64,000 nucleotides of DNA from Anseranas semipalmata (taxonomy: Eukaryota; Chordata; Aves; Anseriformes; Anseranatidae): assembly GCA_013399115.1 (NCBI GenBank), contig VXAA01003006.1:1003866-1067865 (forward strand). Reading direction: 5' to 3'. Under the pieces are notes generated by a model, which made no database searches, had not been told where the DNA came from, and worked only from the letters and a program-made list of their open reading frames with translations. Shown here piece by piece: positions 50,345 to 61,069 of this stretch; positions within the stretch are counted from its first letter, which is position 1, and the number at the start of each line of letters is the position of its first letter. The position numbers and the translations under genes are program-made.

Positions 50345-53300
50345 TGGGAGCAGCTGTGGTGAAGGTTCCCAGCGAGCTCTGGTCATCGCTTGCTGCCAGA
50401 GCTCCCCGAGAGGAGGTGAGGTGGGACTGCCATCACGGCTCTCATGGCCACGCTCCTTTGTTCAACTTAAGTGCATCTGTGCAACCTCACATCACAGGCA
50501 TGTGAGCTAAAAATCGCTAAGGGGTGCTGAGTCACTCAGCACTAAATCAGCACTTCGTATTCTGGCACAACTAGATCCCCTCATGGCAGAAAAGGCAGGA
50601 CAAGCTCCAGCACCGAGCTCTTTGGTGCAGTCATTTGATCCACGTCCATCCATCTTGCTGCGACCCCAAGACACATTCAAATTTTGCGGGAGATGTGGAG
50701 CATGCACCTCAGAGGAGAGCAGCATGGGTTTTGGGGGTGCGCAGGCAGCGTGGGCAGGGCATGGCCTGGGAGCACCGATGATCCACCCGGTCAGGGTCCC
50801 ACTGGCTATTGGCCCGGCTGCGTCACAAGCACTGCTTTGAGGCTGTGTTTACTTTCTTGTGTGTGCCGGTCTAACAAAAGCAAAAGCAAAGAGACGCCTT
50901 CCTAGTGAAAGGGCTGGGAATAAGGCAAGCCTTGCACTGCTTTCTCCTGGTATGCTAACAGTGTCAAGAAAGAAACTCCTTTAAACTTTTAGAACTCACA
51001 CTTTTTAATTCTTCTTTTTTTTTTTTTTTTTCACTTGAAAATACCTCAAGGGAAATTCTGAATACCTCCCTGCTTGGACTCACTGGTATTTATATCTGAG
51101 TTGCAGTAGCGGAGCTGTGTGAATAATTGATTGCTGTTCCAGGCAGATCTCAAATAAAAATAATTTGGTTTCCTCATTAAATGGAACCTTTTTTTCCCCC
51201 CCAAATAGGAGCTCTCTATTCAGGAAAGCGCCAAATGGTTAACCTGTTCATTTATTTTTCTTTTTTTTTCCTTTTTTTTCAAGAGGTTTGTTTCATTTAG
51301 AAATGAATAAAATGTAGCCAAACTCTTGAAAAATCGCTCTAAAATGAAACATAGCATTTAGATACTGCAGCACATAAGCATGGAAATATTTCTAAGTATT
51401 TTCTGCTGAAGCTCTTTGCAAATGCGAGACATTTTTTGTTGGCCTGAAGCAGCATAGGATCAATTATTTACACGAAGTAATGTGCCCAGCTCAACTTGAG
51501 ATTGTTCTTTTAGTACAACAATATTCAGGTGGCACTCATGTAAAACGCTGCCTTGGTGTGGGTGGAAGAAGAAGAGCTTTGTTTGATCAGTGTTTCACAT
51601 GAAAAAAAGCAGCGCTAACTTCCCTCTTCTGTTGTCAAGGCATCTCCTTGGGCTGGAGAGGCAGCCGGGGACAGGGGAATTCGGTTTCCATGACTCATTC
51701 ATTCCTGGGCTGCTCTGTGGAGACAGCCAACAAGTGGTCGATTGCTGGCAATTGTCATGGGGAGTTTGTGATGTGGATACTCAGACCATCAGCATATTGC
51801 ACAAGAGCCATTCAAGGGCCTTTCCTCTTCAGGTAAGCCACAGCAGACGCTGTCTCTAAACCTGAAAAACTCCACCTGTGTTTCTTAACAAACCCCCATC
51901 TCAACCGCCTTCTGGTGTGTTGTTTATTTAATGTTTATTTTTTATAATATTTTTATCAATAATGAAAGTAGATCAACCAAACCACTAATGAAATAATACA
52001 GCAGGGCCAGATAAGTGTCAGGGATGTCAGGCAGAGAAAAACCAAGCCTGGTTCAGAGGAGGAATATTTTAGAGAGTACTGTGGGAGAAGACATTCCAGA
52101 AAATAATTCCATCTTCAAATCAAGTCTTTCTCTAAGCTTCTGCCTGTGGCACATTGCGTTCTCAGCGCTCCTCGAAGTGCATAAAAACCACGAAGTATGT
52201 TCAACAAAATAGAGAGTAATAGCATGCTTCAAAGAAACACTTTAAGCTCCCTACACTTGTTCTGGGAGGCTTCCCGCAGTCCCGTGACACAGCTGGGTTT
52301 ATCTAATGCTCTGTCTAAAGGGGCTTTATTTCCACCAGACCCCTTTTCTAGCCCTCCCCTTGAGCCAGGCCTTCACTGAGTCAATTTTTCCTTACTTGCC
52401 TGCTATAAAAAAATCTCTTTTTCTTTTGTTGGGTGGTTTTCAATCCCCCACATCCTTTGGCAGCAGAAAAGCTTTATAGCAGTATAAAGGGCCAATCTAA
52501 CTATGGCAAGCGTTCAGAGCATCCCTTTCTTGAAGTTCCAGCTTTGCTTTCTGCAGGGTTAGGAGACATCTTTGATACGCGTCAGCTCACCCCTGTGTTA
52601 TACTTGTATTCAGGGGCGCGAAAGAAGCAGACATGCGCCAGGTCATTCCCATGCACATATTCTCAGTGTGCTGCAGTCTGTGACAACAGAACCTTTACAC
52701 GTTGCTGAAGCAGCTCTCACTCATAACCTGACGGGTTAGTCATACCGTCCGCACCGCCGCTGGAGATGCACAGGCGTGATGGGAGGGTAAGGAGCCAGCA
52801 ATTTACGAGCACAGCGAGAGCACAGTGAGGATGCAACTACTGCCCTGCAAGGTGGAGGCCTCTTTTGCAAGCCAGCTCCTGTCGGGCTCACAGGCGGTGC
52901 CTGCATGCAGCCCTTCAGAGTGGCACTAATCCTGCCTGCTGCCCTGCCTGTCCTGAGCAGCTGGGGCAGGGGAGGAGATACCAAACAAGCACCCACAGAG
53001 ACAACAGCTTGAACCAGGCTTTTCTGCTGTTCTCTCAATGGATTTGCTTTGTTCTGGCAGATCCACCAAAAGGAGCCAGAGTACGGTGCAGGACTGGTGG
53101 CCAGAGTCCCCGTGCCACCTCACTTTCCCACACAGGGAGAGGTGGCACCAGCGGAGAGCTTGGCCACACTGGTAGCTCCCAACTCCTGCCAGCATTCCCA
53201 GTTCCCCGGATCCCAGACACACATTTGGGCATCTCAAAACGCTCCAGAGCACAGCATGGGCAGGGGGAGGCGTGCTGCCCCCGCCCGGGGTCACAGCACG

Positions 53301-53470
53301 GCCTGGCCCACTTGTGCCCTGCATCGCCCCGGGAGGTGGGTGCTGGGCCTGAATGGGGGCTGTAAAGGGACACTTAGCATCCTTGTGCTGGATGGCCCTC
53401 CTCTTGTTGCTATGCATGCATTCAGTGTTTAAATCCGGCTTCATTTCCCTCTGAAAGCTCGTCAAGCAGT
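50345..53470. other. Unique non-coding sequence with T-rich tracts
   Basis: No gene recognised. T-rich runs lie at 51013-51031 and 51258-51281. A plus frame at 52433-52708 follows a pyrimidine-rich tract and TTTGGCAG acceptor-like site and has mixed, protein-like composition, but no motif I know. Confidence 0.45.
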
Positions 53471-53472
53471 TT

Positions 53473-53500
53473 GAAAAAAAAAAAAGAAAAGAAAAAAACA
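53473..53500. repeat. A-rich simple repeat
   Basis: A11-12 followed by GAAAA/GAAAAAAA units. Confidence 0.85.
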
Positions 53501-53504
53501 ACCT

Positions 53505-54770
53505 TAAAAGCATTTATTGTTTTTAGAACAATTTTGTAGTACTGCAAACTCCAAGCAGGAGCAGGCTCACTCGTGCTAGTTGTTGTACAAATATAAAGCC
53601 AGTTCACAAGTGAATATGGCCCCATATGATCTTCTTTTGTCTGAGACATAAAGCTGCAGCTCCGAAAGGCTGGTAATCTTTTTCCATGGTGCTATCCAGG
53701 TCTGAAATAAGTGGGGTGTGGTAAATCTGTGCTGACGTAAATGAGAGAAGGTGTTTTGAAGAACCCAGGACAGGGAGAGCAAATTAAAAACAGAGCAGTC
53801 TGGTGAATATTTCACAAGAAAAGCCTAGTCTATTTTCTGTTTCTTATTTTTGTGACTGCAGAAATTCCCCTCTTCTTAAATTAAAGAGAGGAGGCCAGGA
53901 AGCCAGAGCCAGCGTGGTTTGCCATGGTGAACTGGCAGTAACCAAAAGAGGAGACGTGATGCAACCGTGAACCACCCATGCCTAAGCTTAGGGTCTGAGG
54001 ATGCAGAGATCCGGCCAGGTTGACAGCTAGCCCCTGTCTGGTGTGGGATGAGCCCAAACCTTGCAGCCAGACACAACTACATCTGGGTCAGTTGGGAATG
54101 GGGCTTGGTACCAAATTACCAGTGGCTCCACTTCTCTCCTCTTTCAGGCAGTGACAGTGTTTTGGTTTGGGTTTTTCTCCCCCTCTCAAAGTTGCAGAAA
54201 GCTGTGGATCAGACTTTTTCTACTTGCCAAGGACAAAAACTTCCTCCTCTTGCTGCATTTATTTGCTAAATAGCACGATTGTCCATAAGAAACATTTTGA
54301 AAAAGCTGTTTGAGCTTGATTTTTATATTCCTCTTTCTGTAGCAAAGTGCCTACAAGTTCAGTACAAACAGATCAACAGAGTCCAGCACAGCGGGTAGCC
54401 TAGCTACATACTTCAGCTTGTGCTCTGAACTGCTGAGGTTTTGGATGATGTCAGTCTGGTCTCTTGAGGGCTGCTGTTGTCATCAGATAGTGAGGTCGAT
54501 AAGGCACATGTTATGATGAGGCATGCTGTTGGGTTTAACCATAGTATCGTGCACGAGGTAGCCAAGAAAGCGATGCATTTCCTGGTACAGTACCTTGATA
54601 AGGCTGCCTCTGCCTCATAGGTATTTGCACCACACTGTCCTGTGTGTTCAGCACACAACAGATTGCTGACAACCTGAAAGACCAAACATTGCAAAGGTTC
54701 AAAAATCCATTTCCCCTATCAGAAACGTGTTTGTTTCAGACTTTGCATTTCTTTTCCTGATCTCAGTTTC
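53505..54770. other. Unique non-coding sequence
   Basis: No gene or repeat recognised. Open frames are 66-93 codons. Confidence 0.55.
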
Positions 54771-54776
54771 ACTCTG

Positions 54777-54906
54777 CTTTCCTTTCCTTTCCTTTCCTTT
54801 CCTTTCCTTTCCTTTCCTTTCCTTTCCTTTCCTTTCCTTTCCTTTCCTTTCCTTTCCTTTCCTTTCCTTTCCTTTCCTTTCCTTTCCTTTCCTTTCCTTT
54901 CCTTTC
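54777..54906. repeat. Perfect (CCTTT)26 microsatellite
   Basis: 130 bp of uninterrupted CCTTT, all-pyrimidine on the plus strand and all-purine (AAAGG) on the minus strand. It is a mirror-symmetric polypurine tract able in principle to form triplex (H-) DNA. It produces an artefactual Lys/Gly/Glu/Arg-repeat frame on the minus strand and a Phe/Leu/Ser/Pro one on the plus strand. The lack of interruptions suggests recent expansion. Confidence 0.98.
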
Positions 54907-54909
54907 GCA

Positions 54910-56670
54910 AAGCTGGTAAAAGCAGGAACAGAAACAGCTATTCAGAGATGGACAAAGTACAGCCACTTTCTGGAGCAGGTTTTCTGCCAGTCCCTCATCC
55001 CCTGCTCCAGTCGGGAAGCACCTGAAATCCAGCACAGCCAGTGGGCTAGAGGTCCTCGGCTGGATTTGGAGACTCCAGCCCCCACAGTTTTCCAAACTGT
55101 GGTTTCTTCCCCTCCTCCTGTATTACTTTATATTGAATATTGTGGTTTGTTCTATTGGCAGACCAAATGATAAAATGATAACAGCTCAGGATCAGTTCTG
55201 TGAGTCAAGGAGCACTGAAAAGGAGATTTCATATTGCCTTTACCTGGAGCTGAACTGGATTTTACTTTTTCAGCATTCGTGTTTCTCATGTACAGTTTGT
55301 ATTTCACTTAGATGGAGCAGGGAAACCAGGCAGGCTGGATCCCTGACCACCCCTCATTGCCAGACGTGGGGAAGAATCAGATCAGTCTCAATCCCACCAG
55401 AAGGACCGCTACAATAGACATGCAAAAACGGAAGTGATCCACACTTCTGCCAGCTCTGGCCTGTTCACAGCTAATCTCCACATACTGGAAAAGGGGGGAA
55501 AACGTACATTTTCAAAACCCTGATTATACAAATTATATTCTTGATCTCCACTGTCTATCAGTTTTTTATATGCCAATGAAAAAAGAGCCTATTTCACTAC
55601 CTAAATAAATCCTCCAGGACCCACCTGTGTGAAAAGAGCAGCAGTTAATGCGGCAGCAAAATCCTGACCTGACAAAGGCATTATGTACAAACCGTACAAG
55701 CCCGCAGCCTTGTGAAAAGCGGTCAGAGGCTGGGTAGGACGGCACTTACAGCAATGCAAGGGCGTTGGGTTTTTCCATCCCCCCAAAGGAGATGAACTCA
55801 GCATAGCCTTTGAACTTCTTCAGGCCTTTTAGAAAGTAACTCATTATGAGCTTTTTAGCACATGGAGGATAAGAGGTCCTGGCTGTGCAAAGAAGAAGGG
55901 AGGCAGGGCCAGGGGGGGCACCAGGCAGGAGCAGAGCTCCCCATTTGAGTATGTTGGAGGAGCTGGGTGGGCTTCCACAGATAGAACCCACCTCAGACAA
56001 GTTGCTGTCTGTCACTAGTTGAGTTTACTGCCACGATGAGTCACACGTTTTGAAACCCATCTCGTGTTCTCTGTTGCCTATACTATAGAGAGAGCGTCAA
56101 ATGCACTTTGTATCTGAACTGAACTGAGAACCCCATCTCACGCCCTCTGACGTTGCTCACCCATGCCTCACTCCCTCCTCCATTCGCTATCCTGTGGTAT
56201 TCAAGGCTTAATTGCTTGTAGTTTTATCAGCCTAAGTGGTTATAATTGCTAATCATGTTGCATGTGACAACATAGTCATATGCTGAATTAGAAAAAAATA
56301 TTGAAAGAACAGATAGAGGTGACCTAGTAAGCATTCTGTGGGTCATCCATATTTTTACACCAATTTTGATGAGGCCTCCTATAAGGATTGTCAGAGGACG
56401 TAAATAATACCAGCTGAGGGCCAAAGTTTTTTTATGGACAATAAATCAGTGGCCTGATAGGAAGTGGAATTACCCTTCCCTCTTGGAGTAAGAAGTATGA
56501 CAGGCCCAAGAATCTGTACCATCCCATCAAACTGCTGACAGAAATTAGGTGCAGGTACCACTGTCAGAAAATTGTCTAGCTCATATTGCCGGTAATCCAG
56601 TTTATCAACTTCTTATGGGCATTTAGATTCATAGTTGCTGGTTTTAGTGACTAAAATAAGATATAATTGC
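54910..56670. other. Unique non-coding sequence
   Basis: No gene or mobile element recognised. Confidence 0.55.
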
Positions 56671-56727
56671 TTTTTTTCTTCCTCTTCTTCTTCTTCTTCC
56701 TTTTCTTTTTTTTTTTTTTTTCCCTTT
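56671..56727. repeat. Polypyrimidine tract
   Basis: T7, CTTCC, CTT units, then T16 and CCCTTT. Almost 60 bases of pure pyrimidine. Confidence 0.9.
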
Positions 56728-56956
56728 GGCTACGTTAAATACCTAATTTGTCCTCTTTCTTTACCACAACTGGAAACCAGGTTCTCGTTGCTGAGCTCCT
56801 AACACTGGTCAAGAGTGATTCATAGAAAACAGCCTGCCTTTCAGCTCCCAGACAAGACAGATGTTAAAAAAAAATATTCTAGCTAGACCTCTGAGTGACC
56901 CAGAGGTGATCCAGCATCCCTGAGAGAGAATCACCACCTTCTCTTTCTCCGGGCAG

Positions 56957-57181
56957 AACTTCACTGCATGAGTGGTTGCCAGTGGGAAATGCTGGGCAGC
57001 CTAAATGCAAAGGCTTGACAGAGCAATTCAGAACTGTGGAGCACACGGTGGAAGACCTAAGGACCAACACCAGGACACCAAGCAAGCCGGTTGCTGCCAC
57101 AAAAGGGACACAAACGTTTGTGATGAAAATGAAGGGACTGTTTCTTCCTCCCCTGCGTGTTCGCCCTTTGGAAATGAGCTG
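56957..57181 (+). other. Possible exon, unrecognised
   Basis: A strong pyrimidine tract ending TTTCTCCGGGCAG (AG at 56955-56956) precedes a frame open to TGA at 57179-57181. The first part is protein-like (LTEQF, TVEHTVEDL, SKPVAATKG) with about 70% purine-first codons, but the plus strand is itself purine-rich here, which inflates that figure. The last 15 codons look random. No family is recognised, and the minus strand is also open. Confidence 0.15.
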
Positions 57182-57534
57182 ATCAGTGAGGTCACAGGGC
57201 CAAAATCTACAGCTGAATTTTTTTAAGGCTGGATAATTTTATGGCCACTGTTAAGTGCTGTAATTTATGTAAACTAAGATAATGATAAGTGCAAACAAAT
57301 CAACTCATGTTTCAAAGCCTATGTTCCCTGGGGACAAGGATGAGCACCTCTCCTTCAGGAAGGAAAGCTGAAGGGCAGGAGTGCAGCTTGCTCTGAATGC
57401 CTGACAGCGGGTTGGCTGCCCGAGGATCCCGGGTGCCTTGGAGCACGACACTCCAATTGGAGCTAGCTATTCCTACACGCATGCCCATACATGCAACCCA
57501 GCAGGGATAAATTCCCAAGAATTTCCACAAATTC

Positions 57535-57550
57535 AAAAAAAAAAAAAAAA
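57535..57550 (+). repeat. Poly-A (A16)
   Basis: Sixteen A after AATTC. No processed gene copy is recognised upstream. Confidence 0.9.
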
Positions 57551-57734
57551 GAGGCAGAACAGCATCAGTGAGAGCAGAATCAAGATGAAAATGAAAGTAC
57601 AGGTGGGTTTAGGATACCCTATGCATGGAAAAGATATGGAAAGAGAGCGGTGGAAAGGTTTGGAGGAGCAGATCCCCTGGGACCAGGCCAGTGAAGAGTG
57701 CAGCAGGGACTTTATCTAGAAGCTGGGCTCTGGT

Positions 57735-58022
57735 CTTATTAGCCAAAGGGGATGGGGCAAGAAGTTAATGGCTGTAAACCTCTGCAGGAGACATTCGGGT
57801 TAAATATTAGGTTAAATTATAGAGAAGTTAGAGCAGTCTGAGCGGTGAACCACCCTGACAGGGGAACGCCGTGGAAGCGTCGGTGCTGGAGACATTCAAG
57901 GCTAACACAAGAAAACTGTCTGTGCTGGAGTGGTGGTTTGGGGATAATGAGATCAGTCCTGTCATAGTTAAGAGTGGAGGTCTAGATGACTCACTAGAAA
58001 TCCCTGCCAACCTGGATGATAC
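57735..58022 (+). mobile_element. Old CR1 LINE 3' fragment, plus strand
   Basis: Sense-strand CR1 landmarks in order: GGGGCAAGAAGTTAATGGCTG (compare the family's GACAAGA-G-AATGGGCTTAAA), AGACATTCGGGTTAAATATT, GCCGTGGAAGCGTC, CTGGAGACATTCAAGGC, AGTGGAGGTCTAGATGAC and ATCCCTGCCAACCTGGATGA. This is the CR1 3' terminal region, 5'-truncated and diverged, in the opposite orientation to the other two CR1 copies. The 143-codon plus frame at 57871-58302 is mostly this repeat. Confidence 0.8.
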
Positions 58023-58024
58023 AC

Positions 58025-61000
58025 TGATAACCCCACGGGCTGCCTGTCTCCAGCCTCCATCACAAGACTGCTGGCCTCCTCCAGCTGCCTGCCCTCAAGT
58101 TCTCCCAGGCTGCTTGCTTTTGAAACAAACTTTTGGATGGTTTAAAAACATTTCCAGTTCTGTTTTCATTCACGTTGAAAGTGTTTTGCTGGTCAGAAAA
58201 GTGCCAGAAGAAGGAAAATATCTTGGTCAGCAGATTCAGTCTATGAATCCAAAGCTGCATCACCTAAATTTAGAGGAAAATAATTTTCTGCAGTTCTCCT
58301 AGCTATTTTGACTGTGCAACCTCAAGAGAGGGTGAATTAGATTTGTTCTCAGCTTTTCAGTCCCCTGATAAATCTGTAAGTCTAATCACGGGGAAAATGG
58401 GGTTTATTGTAAACATAGCACACAAGACCTGAGGCTGAGAGAAAATAAGCAGGGAACCTCTTTGCACATTTTCAGTATTGTCCCTTTTCCAAGCAAAAGT
58501 GTACCTTTTACACTCTCATGTTGGCCTTGGACATAACCTTTCCTCATTTCTTGCGACCGCAATGTCTTAGTAAACCAGGACTTTGCTAGTGTCCCAAAGC
58601 CCTTTCAGCATCTCCAGAGCTGAGAAACACGGTATATTCTCTCATTGTAGCTAATAATCAGGGTAAATCATGATGGCTCCCACTTTAGACTGCTTGAGAA
58701 ATCTCTTTATAGCAACTACAGCAAAAGCTTCAAGAAATAACTTCATTGGTGTTTGTTCCATATAGTTTAATGTCTCCTTAGGGGCCGTGGCTACCATCCC
58801 AAACAACATTTCTATGGCTTGCGTGGCTACATCCTTTTCCTGTGAATCAACGTTGGCATCTGCTCATCCAGAGCATTCAGGAGAAATATTTGCTGTTGCC
58901 TGGAGACTAAGACAGGAGAAAAAGTATTGGGAGCCCTAAATTATTTTTGCAGCTCTTCCTCTGATCCTGTGCCACTCCCAGATGATCCCCTTCACTTAGC
59001 AGTTGTGTATCTTACGGGTTCTTCAACCTGTGGAATAGGTATAGCTATACTTGCCAAGTGCCCAAAATATTTGAAAGTCCTCCCAGGTTTTCACATGAAA
59101 GGAATCACGTAGAAGTATAAAGTACACCTACTACACGGGCCAAAGAGACTCTGTCCCTCTTTGTCAGCATTGTCATTACTGGCACTTGCTGTCCTCTCCA
59201 GGAGGGAGATAAACCCCAGAGAGACAGAGCGGCCGCACCAAAAAATGGCCTTTTGCATTGCGCTGACAACTGCTGGAATGTGTAGGGGATGAGGAAACTT
59301 CCTTCCACCCAGAGGTGCAAGAAAACTCTGGAGCTGGCAGTCACGTGTTGCATACAGCCTCACAACCCACAGGATCCTGCATGGAAAAATTTCACTTCCA
59401 TGTGTTGACTGAGTTAATGTGGTGGGGATAGTGGGCAGACATAAAATGAAACTATGAAAAGAGAATAATTTGCAGCTGAAGCACAGGCAGAGAGAAGGCC
59501 GGTCCTCTGTTTGCTCAGAAAATGGCAGTTTTGACTGAAACCCAGTTGAAAAGAAGAGGTTAAGGCAGCGGTAGTAAAAAATCAAAACCAGGGGAAAAAA
59601 AAAGCAAAAGTTAAGAAAAGCCTCTCTGGAAATTAAGATGTGGAATTCAAAACATTTGCAGTGTAATAAACCCAACCGAACCCATAAAGCTGCACCAGCC
59701 AAAAGGAGGTCTGTTCTGCCTACGAGGAAACACGAAACCGCGTCATGCCTGGCAGCAGCCGCCCCATAGTCCCGTTTCCTCCCCGCTTTATTGCAGAATT
59801 GTGCTGCTGGGTGCCCTCGGCTATGTTTAACGCAGCGTCTGTTTCCACTCCAACCCCTTCACTTTGGAGGGGGAGGATATAAATCAGCTGCGGAGCTGCC
59901 CACAGGGCTTAGTCACAGCAGGTATTGGTTTAGGGTGTCTTAGAGGAACTTTTTTTTTTTTTGCTGGAAGTATTCTAGGGAATAAGTGCAGGCTTTGTGA
60001 GGAACAGGCATTGCTTCATGGGCCAGAGTCTCCAGACAAAGGACATTTTACATCACCCGGCAGAATCATCTTCTAATGTTCCGGGCTGAGCGCAGCCCCA
60101 AGTGCAGCGGCTGTTCCACGAGTTCCCAGAAGGCGCTTGCAGAGTCCCTGCCGAGCAAGTCTCACGGTCCCCCATGGTGCTCCTGGTCCCAGCACCACGC
60201 TGGAGCTGTGTCTGCTCTCTCTGCCACCCCCTTGCCTCAGGAGACCCTCTGGGCCGGGTATCGCCCCTTCCTCCCAGCTAGCTTCCTACCCACCAGCGCC
60301 CAGCATGCCGCCAGCACTGGAGCTAAATGACTTTTCTGGGCATACGCTGGCCGCTGCACCTCCTTCCCTCCTAGCCTCCCAAAGCCTCTTTCTCTGGACT
60401 CAAGCACATGCCAGATTTCCCCGATGCAGGCCACACAAATTGTAGCAATTAGCAAGTGCAAAGGGCACGCTGTGGTTTTCGCATGTATTACTGCATCTTA
60501 CTACTCATTCATATCCTTGGGCACACTCATCAGATAGCATCCAGCCAGCAACATTATCCAGGCCTTCCCCCCAGCACTGCTGCTTCTGAGCCCCACTGGA
60601 GAGATCCAGATCATTAGCATTCGTGCATCCAACCACCAGTAGTTAAGAAGTCTTCAGACTCGAGACAGCATGGCTTCTCTCTCCCTTGCCAACCCCCTGT
60701 TGTGTGGACTTGATGTCTAGCTCTTCCCCTGCTCCCCATCTCTATCCATGACCCCTTTAAGTCCTGTCCCACCACCACATCTTTGCTTTGCAAGGCCTGG
60801 CAGAGCCTGGCCTTCCCTATGGGATTTGCAACAGCAGCTCCCAGTCCCATTTTCAGACCATGCCCTCCTTGCGCAGGAACCGTACAGACTGCCTGCTCAG
60901 GACAGCTTTTAACAGTCTTCCAGGTGTATTTCTACTGTTCTCAGCTCCTCTGAGTTCTTTCCTCTCTGCCTCCCCTCCTGACTTCATGACTATGCTGATA

Positions 61001-61055
61001 GGGCAAATTCTGTCAGGACCAGGAACTTTGAGCATTTAAGCTTTTTTTTAAAATG
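58025..61055. other. Unique non-coding sequence
   Basis: No gene recognised. The 203-codon minus frame at 59091-59702 is Phe/Leu/Ser/Cys-rich without motifs, start context or splice support. Confidence 0.5.
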
Positions 61056-61059
61056 GTAC

Positions 61060-61065
61060 TTTATT
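61060..61065 (-). terminator. Possible polyadenylation signal (minus strand)
   Basis: TTTATT on the plus strand equals AATAAA on the minus strand, in an AACAATAAAGTACC context followed by a short A run. It would end a minus-strand transcript coming from the right. The hexamer is common by chance. Confidence 0.15.
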
Positions 61066-61069
61066 GTTA

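Noticed and set aside
52926..53513. 195-codon minus-strand ORF
   Set aside because: Overlaps large open frames on the plus strand and begins in an A-rich simple repeat. Composition artefact.
54719..55095. Lys-Gly-Lys-Glu-Arg repeat 'proteins' on the minus strand
   Set aside because: Pure translation of the (CCTTT)26 microsatellite.
55900..55930. CTCF-like motif (GCCAGGGGGGGCACC)
   Set aside because: Spacing differs from the core consensus by an extra G, and similar G-runs occur elsewhere. No basis for a call.
57871..58302. 143-codon plus-strand ORF
   Set aside because: Its first half is the CR1 3' fragment at 57735-58022, which is not protein-coding.
59091..59702. 203-codon minus-strand ORF
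   Set aside because: Phe/Leu/Ser/Cys-rich chance-like composition, with a second open minus frame overlapping it and no motif.
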